A DNA stretch of 64,000 nucleotides, taken from positions 248,001 to 312,000 of the forward strand of contig CAYRXW010000001.1 in NCBI GenBank assembly GCA_964428335.1, read 5' to 3'. The notes beneath the pieces are model-generated. The model was not told the origin of the DNA. It did no database searches and saw only the letters and a program-made list of their open reading frames with translations. Shown piece by piece: positions 33,927 to 42,252 of the stretch (position 1 is its first letter; each line of letters starts with the position of its first letter). Both the position numbers and the translations under genes were made by a program. The DNA is from GW2011-AR15 sp964428335 (GTDB taxonomy: Archaea; Nanobdellota; Nanobdellia; Woesearchaeales; GW2011-AR15).

Positions 33927-33936
33927 ATCTTATTTT

Positions 33937-35565
33937 TTATTTTTTCAGCTTTTTTATATGTTCAAAAGCGCTTTTTGTGTCATTAAAAAACATCTCTTTT
34001 TTCAATAATTCTTTCATGCTCTCATCGCTAAGAAGCCTTTTTTTAACTTCCTGGTTCACTCTTATGAAATAAGTCAGCTTTTTTTCGCTGTTCCTTTCTT
34101 CCAAAAGCTCTTTTAGTCTCATCACAGCGCTTGAATCAATGAAAGGGACATATCTCATCCTAAGAAGCAGAACTTTCCTATCAACATCCATATGTGTCTC
34201 TACTTTTTTCTCAAATAAGTTAAGTGCACCGAAAAAGAAAGGTCCGTTGATAGTATAGACAGATACATTTTTTTTCAGGTACTCGTCAGATTCTATTGTC
34301 TCATTTATCCATGACGAGTTCTTGTCATGGTCAGAATGGCTTTCAATGCCTGCAGTTGATGTCAGCCTATAAAACAAAAGGAACGAGACCATGACCATGC
34401 CTGCCTGGACAGCAAAGACAAGGTCAGTCAGCACAGTCAAAAGAAGGGTTATTGAAAATATAAGCGCTTCTCCGCGGCTTATCTTAAAGATTGTCTTTAT
34501 TTCGCCTAAATTTACCATCTTGATTGCAACAACCATAAGTACTCCTGCAAGGAAAGCTTTTGGCACAAGTGCAATCAATGAGCCGAAAAATACCATATAT
34601 AACAGTATGAATATGCCATGAATTATCCCAGCGAACCTTGTTTTCGCACCTTCCCTAATATTTACAGCGCTTCTGGCAATAGCTGCAGTAACAGGCATCC
34701 CTCCAAAAAATGGCATCACCATGTTTGAAACTCCCTGTGCTATCAGTTCTTTATTTGGGTCGTGTTTTGTCCCGCTCATCCCATCGCATACAACAGCGCA
34801 TAAAAGCGCTTCGATGGAACCAAGAAGGGCAATGGTGAATGCAGAAGGAAGTATGTTTTTTATAAGTTCAAGAGTGATTGGGAAGAGATGGATAGCAGGT
34901 AGGCCTTTTGGGATGGCTCCTATCAAAGGCACATTAGGGTTGTACATAAAGACAAATAATACGCTTATTATAAGCGGGAATAATGAAGCTGGAAAATTTT
35001 TCAGTATCTTATTTTTAACAAGCAACTTAGGCAGGAATATCAGAAGAATTATAGTCATCAATGTCAGTAGGAATGCAGTGACATTAAACTGGCTAAATGA
35101 TTGAAATATGTCCTTGAATGTCTCTCCGATGAATTCATGTGATTTAATTGTAAGCCCAAATGCATTTGCTATCTGGCCGCAGAAGATTATTGCTCCGATT
35201 CCAGCAGTGAAACCAGAGACAACAGGAATTGGGATATATGAGACAGCTTTTCCAAGCCCGAAAAATCCCAGGATAAGTTGTATTAGTCCTGCAAGAAAGC
35301 CTGCAAGCATAAGGCCAGTTATCCCGTAATTATTCACAACAACAAGTATCACGATAGCCATGGCGCCTGTAGGTCCTGTAATAGAAAACTTTGAGCCTGC
35401 GATTGATGATGCAAGCATCCCACCTATTATTGCAGTATAAAGCCCAAAGATCGGGTCAAGTCCTGATGCGATTGCAAAAGCGATTGCAAGAGGGAGAGCG
35501 ACAATAGATGTGATAAATCCAGCTTTCAGGTCAGAAACAAAATATTTTTTGAAATATTCTTTCAT
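33937..35565 (-). CDS. SulP family anion transporter with STAS domain
   Basis: SLC26/SulP signature: LKAGFITSIVALPLAIAFAIASGLDPIFGLYTAIIGG with 12 or so helices, and a cytosolic STAS domain (~425-540) with FIDSSAVMRLKELLEE. These carry sulfate, bicarbonate or other anions. The 542-residue length is normal. Convergent with the lipoprotein gene. Confidence 0.9.
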   Translation of the reverse strand: MKEYFKKYFVSDLKAGFITSIVALPLAIAFAIASGLDPIFGLYTAIIGGMLASSIAGSKFSITGPTGAMAIVILVVVNNYGITGLMLAGFLAGLIQLILGFFGLGKAVSYIPIPVVSGFTAGIGAIIFCGQIANAFGLTIKSHEFIGETFKDIFQSFSQFNVTAFLLTLMTIILLIFLPKLLVKNKILKNFPASLFPLIISVLFVFMYNPNVPLIGAIPKGLPAIHLFPITLELIKNILPSAFTIALLGSIEALLCAVVCDGMSGTKHDPNKELIAQGVSNMVMPFFGGMPVTAAIARSAVNIREGAKTRFAGIIHGIFILLYMVFFGSLIALVPKAFLAGVLMVVAIKMVNLGEIKTIFKISRGEALIFSITLLLTVLTDLVFAVQAGMVMVSFLLFYRLTSTAGIESHSDHDKNSSWINETIESDEYLKKNVSVYTINGPFFFGALNLFEKKVETHMDVDRKVLLLRMRYVPFIDSSAVMRLKELLEERNSEKKLTYFIRVNQEVKKRLLSDESMKELLKKEMFFNDTKSAFEHIKKLKK

Positions 35566-35664
35566 ATCTTAACAGGTTTTTTAATCAGCTTATTAAACAT
35601 TTCCCCTTTTATTTTCCAAAAAAATGTAGGAACATTTTTAAACAAAAGAAAAATATTAACACTT

Positions 35665-35925
35665 ATGATAACTGAAGCAATGATAACAGAATTCGTATCC
35701 AGTCCTAATTTCATGCTATACATGATACCCTTCATGATATGGGATATGATATGGAGAGGCATAGCACTCTGGAAATCAGGAAGGAACAATCAATTGGCCT
35801 GGTTCGTTGCGCTTCTTTTGGTAAATTCCATAGGTATTTTGCCTATTATATATATAATGTTCTTCCAAAAACCTAATGCAGAGATTGAGAAAAAAACAGA
35901 AACTAAGGTTAGGAAGAAAAAATAA
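35665..35925 (+). CDS. DUF5652-like small membrane protein
   Basis: Two TM helices (PNFMLYMIPFMIWDMIWRGI and LAWFVALLLVNSIGILPIIYIMFF) separated by WKSGRNNQ, then a Lys-rich tail: the DUF5652 pattern found in DPANN and candidate-phyla genomes. ACATTTTTAAAC at 35632-35643 is a TATA-like box ~28 nt upstream. Confidence 0.7.
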   Translation: MITEAMITEFVSSPNFMLYMIPFMIWDMIWRGIALWKSGRNNQLAWFVALLLVNSIGILPIIYIMFFQKPNAEIEKKTETKVRKKK

Positions 35926-35956
35926 GTTTTTATTCTAATTATATTTGTTTATAATC

Positions 35957-36679
35957 ATGGATGGCGTGGCACTTGCAGCAAAATACTCTTTCATTACAAA
36001 CCGCTTGAAATATTGCGGGCCGGATGAATCATATGTGAAATTTCTCGAATACATAAAAAATCCAACTAAAGAGCTTGGAGAAGAGATAAAATCTCACATA
36101 GTCAGATTTGAAGGGCTTTATCCGTATCTTGAGGCAATTGCAAAAAAATCAAAAAAAGACATCTTTGATTATGATGTGGTCGAATCATACTGGATAGGGA
36201 ATAAGCTGCTTGATAAGTTCAAGGGGAATGATATGAAAAAAGTCATCATGTCACTTACAAAAAGAGGGCTTCCTAAAAGCTATGGCGAGAAGCTTTGCAT
36301 AAATATCCCAAATATGCTTCCGCACCATTCATTCAATGTAATCTATGTGGGAGTTGGGAAAGTTACAGGAAGCGTTGAATTTAATATCGAGAACATAAAC
36401 AATTGCCTTATCAGGCCGGCAGAAGTGTTGGAAGTTGGAGAAAAAGTCAGGCTTAGTCACAGACCTTACTCCTTTGAGAAAGGAAAGCTCATGCTAAGCC
36501 AGAATATTGTGGAAGAATTTGACTGGCAGCCTGAGTTTACAGAAATAAAGCCAGGTGACATTGTGTCAGTGCACTGGAAATTCCTGGTAGATAAATTAAA
36601 TGATGAACAGCACAAACTATTGTTAAAATACACTTTTTTAAATGTCTTGGCATTGAATAGTGCAAGCAATACTTGGTGA
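35957..36679 (+). CDS. DUF6390-like protein, possibly hydrogenase-associated
   Basis: The opening MDGVALAAKYSFITNRLKYC and CGPDES matches my recall of DUF6390, a family often encoded near group 3 NiFe hydrogenase genes. It contains further Cys/His (CINIPNMLPHHSFNVIYVG, NNCLIRPAEV) suggestive of metal handling. The ATG at 35957 is preferred to the TTG at 35945. The hydrogenase operon ends ~3.5 kb upstream, so the link is by family, not operon. Confidence 0.55.
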   Translation: MDGVALAAKYSFITNRLKYCGPDESYVKFLEYIKNPTKELGEEIKSHIVRFEGLYPYLEAIAKKSKKDIFDYDVVESYWIGNKLLDKFKGNDMKKVIMSLTKRGLPKSYGEKLCINIPNMLPHHSFNVIYVGVGKVTGSVEFNIENINNCLIRPAEVLEVGEKVRLSHRPYSFEKGKLMLSQNIVEEFDWQPEFTEIKPGDIVSVHWKFLVDKLNDEQHKLLLKYTFLNVLALNSASNTW

Positions 36680-36768
36680 GATTTTTTGATACAAGAATTT
36701 GCCTAAAATAAATATGCAGTAAATAAACTTAAATCTTTATCAAACAAATAAAAAATTAAATAAAAAAA

Positions 36769-38229
36769 TTATTCCACGATTATTGTCCCTTCCATCCCCG
36801 GATGGAGTGTGCACACATACTCATAGGTTCCTGGTTCTTCGAATGTGAATGAATAACTCTCATTTCCATCCAGTTCACCATTCAGGAAGCTACCTACAAC
36901 CGTATGGTTATACGCATCAGAGTTTTCCCAAGTTACTGAATCTCCAGCACTTATTGTAATTATATCCGGGAAAAACTCATCATCTTTTATTTCGATCTCG
37001 AACCTCTCTGAAGCAGATGTCTCATTAATCAAGGTCTCATTAGTTTCTGTTTCATTAGTTTCTGTCTCATTCATTTCTATGTCTTCAGTAACATTCACCA
37101 AGGTTTCATTGTCATCTCCACCATCTGTAAGATTGACATATGTCTCATTCTCATCTGTCATATCATCAGTCTCATTTTCACTATCATTGATGTCCTCAAC
37201 ATCAATCAGTGTGCTTCCAAGGCTCTCTATACCTTCAATTGAGCCTGACAGGTTGGCTGTGACTTTACTTTTAATTGCATACATCTGAAGGGAAATATAC
37301 CCATTACCTTTTGCATCTTCATAATCTCCAGTACCTGAAATTATATTGTAATTGCCTTTCATCACGTTCAGTCCATATACATAAGATTCACAAAGCTTAC
37401 CAGATATCTCGATTTCCAGATTTCCATTCCCAAAATCAGATATCTGCATATTTCCGTCAAGCATTGCGCATCTATTGTTATTTGAATAATCACTCCAGTC
37501 ACTAACAATCTCTCCTGTGACATCAGCATCTCCAATGCCTTTAAACTCTCCTTCTGCCACGAATGAGTTCTTTTCCATAACTACATTTCCTAATGGGTCA
37601 AAGTCTGCATCCTTGTCGTAGTTGCCATCAAAAAATCCAAACTCTTTGGATGTATTTTTTGACTCATTATATTTATAGGTTATATTACTGATGATTACAA
37701 CACCTGCAGGTTTACTGTCATTGTCTGCATATCCCTGACCGGCATTTCCGGTTGCATTAAATGCAAGATTAGGATATGTTGCTCCTTCTATATACATTAC
37801 CCAGTCTCCACTATTGTCACAATTTACCACTGCGACATCTTTATACACATCATCAACACATCCAGGGAAAAATATGTTACTGCCACCAGTATTATCAAAA
37901 TCTTCACCTTCATGCTTAAGTCCGTTCCAGGTATAATAATCTATGAAAGCATCTCTGTTTGTAAAAATAAGGTTCATGTCATTAATGAAAACATACCTTA
38001 TAATTGAAGTTTCATCAGGCAATATCAATGTCTTTTCGCTGAAATTGCCATTGCTATCATCCCATTCAAGCGTATTATCATATATCTCTTCTCCGACGCT
38101 ATTGAATCCTAATACCTGAATTCTGACAGGTCCAGGATTATCGTTTGCTGCATTTATAGTAAGTTCTGTAGCTGCAGCCATTCCAAGGATTAGAAATCCC
38201 AGTACCAGCCATGATATTGATTTTTTCAT
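36769..38229 (-). CDS. Secreted protein with C-terminal cupredoxin (plastocyanin-like) domain
   Basis: A signal peptide (1-20) precedes a ~310-residue beta-rich domain with several Cys, an Asn/Glu/Thr-rich linker (~350-410, repeats of NETETNETE type), and a cupredoxin domain (~410-486). Copper ligands are visible: NHTV (His), YVCTLHPGM (Cys, His, Met). It should be a surface or extracellular blue-copper electron carrier or copper binder. A dyad site lies upstream of its promoter (38290-38313). Confidence 0.8.
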   Translation of the reverse strand: MKKSISWLVLGFLILGMAAATELTINAANDNPGPVRIQVLGFNSVGEEIYDNTLEWDDSNGNFSEKTLILPDETSIIRYVFINDMNLIFTNRDAFIDYYTWNGLKHEGEDFDNTGGSNIFFPGCVDDVYKDVAVVNCDNSGDWVMYIEGATYPNLAFNATGNAGQGYADNDSKPAGVVIISNITYKYNESKNTSKEFGFFDGNYDKDADFDPLGNVVMEKNSFVAEGEFKGIGDADVTGEIVSDWSDYSNNNRCAMLDGNMQISDFGNGNLEIEISGKLCESYVYGLNVMKGNYNIISGTGDYEDAKGNGYISLQMYAIKSKVTANLSGSIEGIESLGSTLIDVEDINDSENETDDMTDENETYVNLTDGGDDNETLVNVTEDIEMNETETNETETNETLINETSASERFEIEIKDDEFFPDIITISAGDSVTWENSDAYNHTVVGSFLNGELDGNESYSFTFEEPGTYEYVCTLHPGMEGTIIVE

Positions 38230-38270
38230 TTTGCATTCACCTCATGCTTCCAATCATTACACCCTGATGA

Positions 38271-38313
38271 TTTATAAAAAGTATGTTAAAAGGTTACCAA
38301 CATAGGTAACCTT
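38271..38313 (-). promoter_or_regulatory. Dyad operator and TATA box before the cupredoxin gene
   Basis: AAGGTTACC (38290-38298) and GGTAACCTT (38305-38313) are perfect inverted 9-mers with a 6-nt spacer. They lie just upstream, on the minus strand, of a TATA-like ATTTATAAAA (38271-38280) that serves the cupredoxin gene; the divergent SDR gene's TTTTTTAAG box is at 38332-38340. A dimeric wHTH or ArsR-like regulator could control one or both genes. Confidence 0.5.
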
Positions 38314-38362
38314 AATATTACAGAAAGATACTTTTTTAAGTGTGGAAAAAAACTTGATTCTC

Positions 38363-39025
38363 ATGATTGCAGTTGTAACAGGATCATACAAGGGAATAGG
38401 ATTTGAGATATGTAAAGGGCTAAAGGAAAATGGATTTGAGGTTGTAATGACAGGCAGGGATGAAATGAAAGGGCTTAAGGCAGCTGATGAACTGAAGTGC
38501 ATTTTCCATAAGCTTGACATAACCGATGATAAGAGCATACTTGAATTCAGAAGATACATCCAGAAAAGATTTGAAAAAATAGATGTCCTGATAAATAATG
38601 CTGCCATCTTGATTGATGAGAATGAATCAGTGCTTACTGAAGAGCACATGCTATTTAGAAAAACCTTTGATACAAATTTTTTTGGCACATTAAAAGTAAC
38701 ACAGCAGCTCTATGACCTTGTAAACCGGGGTGGGAAAATAATAAATATCTCAAGCAGCGCAGGGGCACTTAATGATATGGGCACAGGCTTTCCGGCTTAT
38801 GCAATATCAAAAACAATGATGAATGCATTAACTAAAAAATTTGCAGCTGAGCTTCCAGATTTATCTGTTTATAGCGTATGTCCCGGATGGTGCCAGACTG
38901 ACATGGGTGGAAAGAATGCCCCAAGGTCAGCAGCGAAGGGCGCAGAGACTGCAGTATGGCTTGCTACTGAGAAGGAGATACCTACAGGAAGGTTTTTTAG
39001 AGATAAAGAAGAGATAGATTGGTAA
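38363..39025 (+). CDS. Short-chain dehydrogenase/reductase (SDR)
   Basis: Cofactor motif VTGSYKGIGFEI (TGxxxGIG), DVLINNAA (NNAG-like), active site Ser in INISSSAGAL and YAISK (YxxxK), and PGWCQTDMGG. 220 residues, normal for classical SDRs; NAD(P)-dependent oxidoreductase of unknown substrate. ATG 38363 gives the canonical beta-1 start; the GTG at 38342 only adds seven residues. Confidence 0.88.
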   Translation: MIAVVTGSYKGIGFEICKGLKENGFEVVMTGRDEMKGLKAADELKCIFHKLDITDDKSILEFRRYIQKRFEKIDVLINNAAILIDENESVLTEEHMLFRKTFDTNFFGTLKVTQQLYDLVNRGGKIINISSSAGALNDMGTGFPAYAISKTMMNALTKKFAAELPDLSVYSVCPGWCQTDMGGKNAPRSAAKGAETAVWLATEKEIPTGRFFRDKEEIDW

Positions 39026-39059
39026 ATGTTTATTAACCAGTTCATCTATATATATATAA

Positions 39060-39404
39060 ATGAATGAAAAAGGGGAGCATAAGGATTTTATTCTTTCTGT
39101 GATTTATTCTGTTGTTTTTGCAATCACTCTACTTATCCTGATATATTCAATAAGCAATTATCCTCCGGATTCATACATGGGATTTTTTGAAAGGCAGCAG
39201 AAGATCACGACAAATTTCAAGCTTGTCCTTTTCTTAGGAGTCATATCAATGACAATGATACTTTCTCTCCTTATGCTTATAACAAATATCTACCTTAGAG
39301 ATGAATCTTCCATGGAAAATACAGTGAGAAGGATTGACAGAAAAGTAAAAGGGGATTTGAAAGTAGAAGTTGAGAGGATAAAAAAAGAACTTAAGAAAGT
39401 CTGA
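39060..39404 (+). CDS. Small two-helix membrane protein
   Basis: Unrecognised; 114 residues with TM helices at ~12-30 and ~52-77 and a charged C-terminal helix (VRRIDRKVKGDLKVEVERI) likely in the cytosol. A TATA-like run (TATATATATATAA) lies immediately before the ATG rather than at -25, so the promoter is probably the earlier TTTATTAACC near 39029-39038. Confidence 0.5.
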   Translation: MNEKGEHKDFILSVIYSVVFAITLLILIYSISNYPPDSYMGFFERQQKITTNFKLVLFLGVISMTMILSLLMLITNIYLRDESSMENTVRRIDRKVKGDLKVEVERIKKELKKV

Positions 39405-39510
39405 TTATTTTCTAACGTCTAAAACTAAAGTTGATTTAACTGTTAAGAAAATTTTTTAAACTTCAAAAAGAATAAATTTCTTATTTAAATTTTAGGGAGA
39501 GGTGTAATCA

Positions 39511-41196
39511 ATGAAAAAAATATTTCTTTTTTTAGCATTAATATTGCTTCTGAATTCCTTTGCATATGCGCAGGAAGTAGAAGCAGAAAGTGAACTGGAA
39601 GCTGAAGTAGAAGTCGAGGCAGGGACTACCCCTGATAGCGCTATGTGGGGAGTGGATGTTGCCATGGATAAATTGTCTTTGGCAATGACCTTCAATAAGG
39701 CAAAGAGATCAGAGAAAGCATTAAAGATCGCTGAAGAGAGGCTTTCTGAAATCAAGGAAATGATTGAGGAAAATAAATTAGATAAGTCTGAGAAAGCAAA
39801 AAAAGAGCACGAGAGGCTTTTGGAAAAAGTAAGGGAGAACCTTGATGATGAAGGAGAGACAGAAGATGATCTTGAGGATAATTTCAGGCTTGAAAAAAGG
39901 ATTGAGAGGCAAAAGCAGAGGATACTTGACTTCGAATCAGAAATAAAAATAAAATTCAAGGGAAACTTAACAGCTGAACAGCAGGAAAAGCTTGATGATT
40001 TCCTAGCTTCACTAGGAGAGAATGTCGGGAAGGTTGAACTTAAGCTTTTGGAAAAGCATGAAAAAGTAAGAGAGAAGCTTAAGGAAAAGCTGGGTGAAGA
40101 AGGTGTTTTAGAGCTTGAAAAGGAAAGGCTGCAGTTTAGGACAGACCATGAGCAGGAAAAAGCTGCAAAGGAAATCCTGAAAGCTGAAGAAAGGATATCA
40201 AGGTTTGAAGAAAGACTTGATGAAGAGTTTGGAGATGAATCAGATAAAGATGAAGATTCAGATGAAGAAGAATCAGAGACAGAAGATGAATCTGAAGAAG
40301 AAACAGAAGAAGAAAATGAGGAAGAGACAGAGGATGATTCTTTAGTCGCAGTAACTGGCCAAGTGAGTGGATCTTCAGACAAGGAAGAAGACGATAAAGA
40401 CACAGATGATGAACAGGAAGCAGAAGAAGACAAAGATGACATTGAATGCCAGTCAGATTCAGACTGCGATTCTGATGAAACCTGCATAGATAACGAGTGT
40501 GAAGATATTGAAGACGAAACAGAAAAAGAAGACGAAACAGAAGATGAATCAAATGATGAACCTGAATGCACAGTTGATTCTGACTGTAAAGAAGATGAGT
40601 TCTGCGAAGAAGGGGAATGTGAAGACATTGAAGATGAATCAGGAGATGAAGCAGAATCAGAAGATGAAACAGAGACAGAAGATGAGTCAGAGGATTTAGA
40701 TGAAGATCTTGAAGAGATTGAATCTGAGTTTGATGATGATGAAGAAAAAGAAGTGAATGAAATAGATGATAACATCCTAAGGGAATTTGGGTTATCAATA
40801 CCTGAATATGAAGAAAGGACAGTCGATACAGCAAAAAAATATGTTGAAGAGGCTAAGAATGCCTTGGAAGAATCAACTGATGCAGAAACAGGAGGGGAAT
40901 TAAGGAAAGCTTATGCATATGCAAGATTTTCAAGAAAACTTGCAAACAGAGCCCTTTCAGGGAAATACCTAAAGCTAAGCGAAGAGAAGAAAGATGCATT
41001 GAAGCTTGCAGTTATTGAAAGAAATGATGGAAGGAAACTTTTAGACCTAAAAGAAAAGGAAAACAGGGATGCACTTAAGGAACAAATCAGGGCAAAAGAA
41101 GACCTTCTCAAACAGAAAGAGAGGGAAAACAGGGACATATTAAGAAAAGAAAAGGACTTGCTTAAGGAAACTGAGGAGCCAGATAAATACGAGTAA
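39511..41196 (+). CDS. Secreted DUF5667 protein with acidic repeats and SDC-type Cys motifs
   Basis: A signal peptide (1-20) is followed by the DUF5667 region (TTPDSAMWGVDVAMDKLSLA, then a long charged helix, ~35-240), a very acidic low-complexity region, and two Cys modules: CQSDSDCDSDETCIDNEC (~314-331) and CTVDSDCKEDEFCEEGEC. A basic, helical C-terminus (~440-561) follows. Such proteins are common in DPANN genomes and of unknown role; the Cys modules suggest extracellular disulfides. GAGAGGTG precedes the ATG. The Ser-rich minus-strand frame is only its shadow. Confidence 0.75.
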   Translation: MKKIFLFLALILLLNSFAYAQEVEAESELEAEVEVEAGTTPDSAMWGVDVAMDKLSLAMTFNKAKRSEKALKIAEERLSEIKEMIEENKLDKSEKAKKEHERLLEKVRENLDDEGETEDDLEDNFRLEKRIERQKQRILDFESEIKIKFKGNLTAEQQEKLDDFLASLGENVGKVELKLLEKHEKVREKLKEKLGEEGVLELEKERLQFRTDHEQEKAAKEILKAEERISRFEERLDEEFGDESDKDEDSDEEESETEDESEEETEEENEEETEDDSLVAVTGQVSGSSDKEEDDKDTDDEQEAEEDKDDIECQSDSDCDSDETCIDNECEDIEDETEKEDETEDESNDEPECTVDSDCKEDEFCEEGECEDIEDESGDEAESEDETETEDESEDLDEDLEEIESEFDDDEEKEVNEIDDNILREFGLSIPEYEERTVDTAKKYVEEAKNALEESTDAETGGELRKAYAYARFSRKLANRALSGKYLKLSEEKKDALKLAVIERNDGRKLLDLKEKENRDALKEQIRAKEDLLKQKERENRDILRKEKDLLKETEEPDKYE

Positions 41197-41206
41197 TTAA
41201 TTTTTT

Positions 41207-41416
41207 TTATTTTAATGCTTTTTTATACATCTTTAGGCTTTCTATTGCTTCTTTTTCGCTTACCTTATCAATGACCATTCTGTTTGAGACAATGACATAT
41301 TCACCTACCTTGCACTCGACCATGGAACAGTTTGCTTCCCTCTTTTCGTTTCCGTAATCAATTGTTGCAACAGAATCATTTATCCTGATTATCTTCCCAG
41401 GGACTGCAAGGCACAT
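41207..41416 (-). CDS. hypC: HypC/HybG hydrogenase maturation chaperone
   Basis: It begins MCLAVPGKIIRI, the HypC signature whose Cys2 binds the Fe(CN)2CO group and the large subunit. 69 residues. The ATG at 41416 overlaps the hypA stop as TGATG; the GTG at 41419 would displace Cys from position 2 and is rejected. It serves the hydrogenase at 27.9-32.0 kb. HypB, D, E and F are not in the window. Confidence 0.92.
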   Translation of the reverse strand: MCLAVPGKIIRINDSVATIDYGNEKREANCSMVECKVGEYVIVSNRMVIDKVSEKEAIESLKMYKKALK

Positions 41417-41736
41417 CACTTATCAACCTTTACTATGTTTATTTTGTCTCCCTTAATCACAATGACGCTTCCGGAGCATTTAGGGCAGTCATAAAGAACA
41501 ATGTCATGGAGCCTTTCAATGATATTGGCCCTTCCTTTAAAGTCGCAGTCCTCACATTCCACTTCAGAGATCTTCTGTGTTATTTCAAACTTTATTTTTG
41601 ATACTTGTTTCAAGTGCTCAAGAAGATGCTCAGGCTCAATTCCAAACAGCTCTCCTACTTCTATATATGCTTTTTTCACTTTCCCGTATTTTTCCAGGTC
41701 CTTCAATATGCTTTGCGCAATAACTGAATCGTGCAT
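41416..41736 (-). CDS. hypA: HypA nickel-insertion protein
   Basis: HypA needs His2 for nickel, so the start should be the ATG at 41736 (MHDSVIAQSILKDL), not the ATG four codons earlier. The Glu usually at residue 3 is Asp here. The zinc site CEDC..CPKC is complete. It passes Ni to the large-subunit precursor. Overlaps hypC by three bases. Confidence 0.9.
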   Translation of the reverse strand: MHDSVIAQSILKDLEKYGKVKKAYIEVGELFGIEPEHLLEHLKQVSKIKFEITQKISEVECEDCDFKGRANIIERLHDIVLYDCPKCSGSVIVIKGDKINIVKVDK

Positions 41737-41754
41737 GAAAATTGACATGATTCC

Positions 41755-42207
41755 ATGATTTATAAAATTAATTGTGAAAGCTTAAATATAGCTGATTTTG
41801 CCACTCTCCTAATGAGTCAAGTAAGATACCAGGATCACACATATATAGATGTGATAAATATATTGACAGCTGAAAAGCCGTATGGATATGAAACTTTTTT
41901 TCCAAATGCTATATTAACAAACAGAATTGATAAAGCTAGTCTTCCACACATTTTTTTTAAGGTTCATAGATATGCAGGTTTCTTTTATACAAAGATAGCA
42001 TGCATTCCAAAAAACGTTGAGAAAGATAGTATGTTAGCTGATTTTGAGAAGATGTGCGGTTTTTATGTGCTGCCTAAGGAAATAAGGGACTCATACACAT
42101 TAAATACTGAGTTAATTAATGCAGAGTTCTCCTTGGATATACTTCTTAATAGGGCAATCATAGCAAAAGCAGGCAAAATCTCACTTAGCCATATATTTAA
42201 AAAATAA
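41755..42207 (+). CDS. Uncharacterised protein, 150 residues
   Basis: Not recognised. Mixed alpha/beta, soluble, with HIFFKVHRYAGFFYTKIACI and a basic end. Divergent from hypA with a six-base gap between the longer hypA frame and this ATG. The start could be the later ATG at 41812 (MSQVRYQDHTYI). Confidence 0.45.
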   Translation: MIYKINCESLNIADFATLLMSQVRYQDHTYIDVINILTAEKPYGYETFFPNAILTNRIDKASLPHIFFKVHRYAGFFYTKIACIPKNVEKDSMLADFEKMCGFYVLPKEIRDSYTLNTELINAEFSLDILLNRAIIAKAGKISLSHIFKK

Positions 42208-42252
42208 TTTAACCAAAACCATTATAACATCACTTTTTTTTTGACATAACTT

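Noticed and set aside
39492..40775. Long Ser-rich minus-strand ORF (427 codons)
   Set aside because: It is the reverse shadow of the Glu/Asp-rich DUF5667 gene: GAA/GAT-rich codons read backwards as TTC/ATC/TCA. The plus-strand gene has a signal peptide, RBS and Cys modules.
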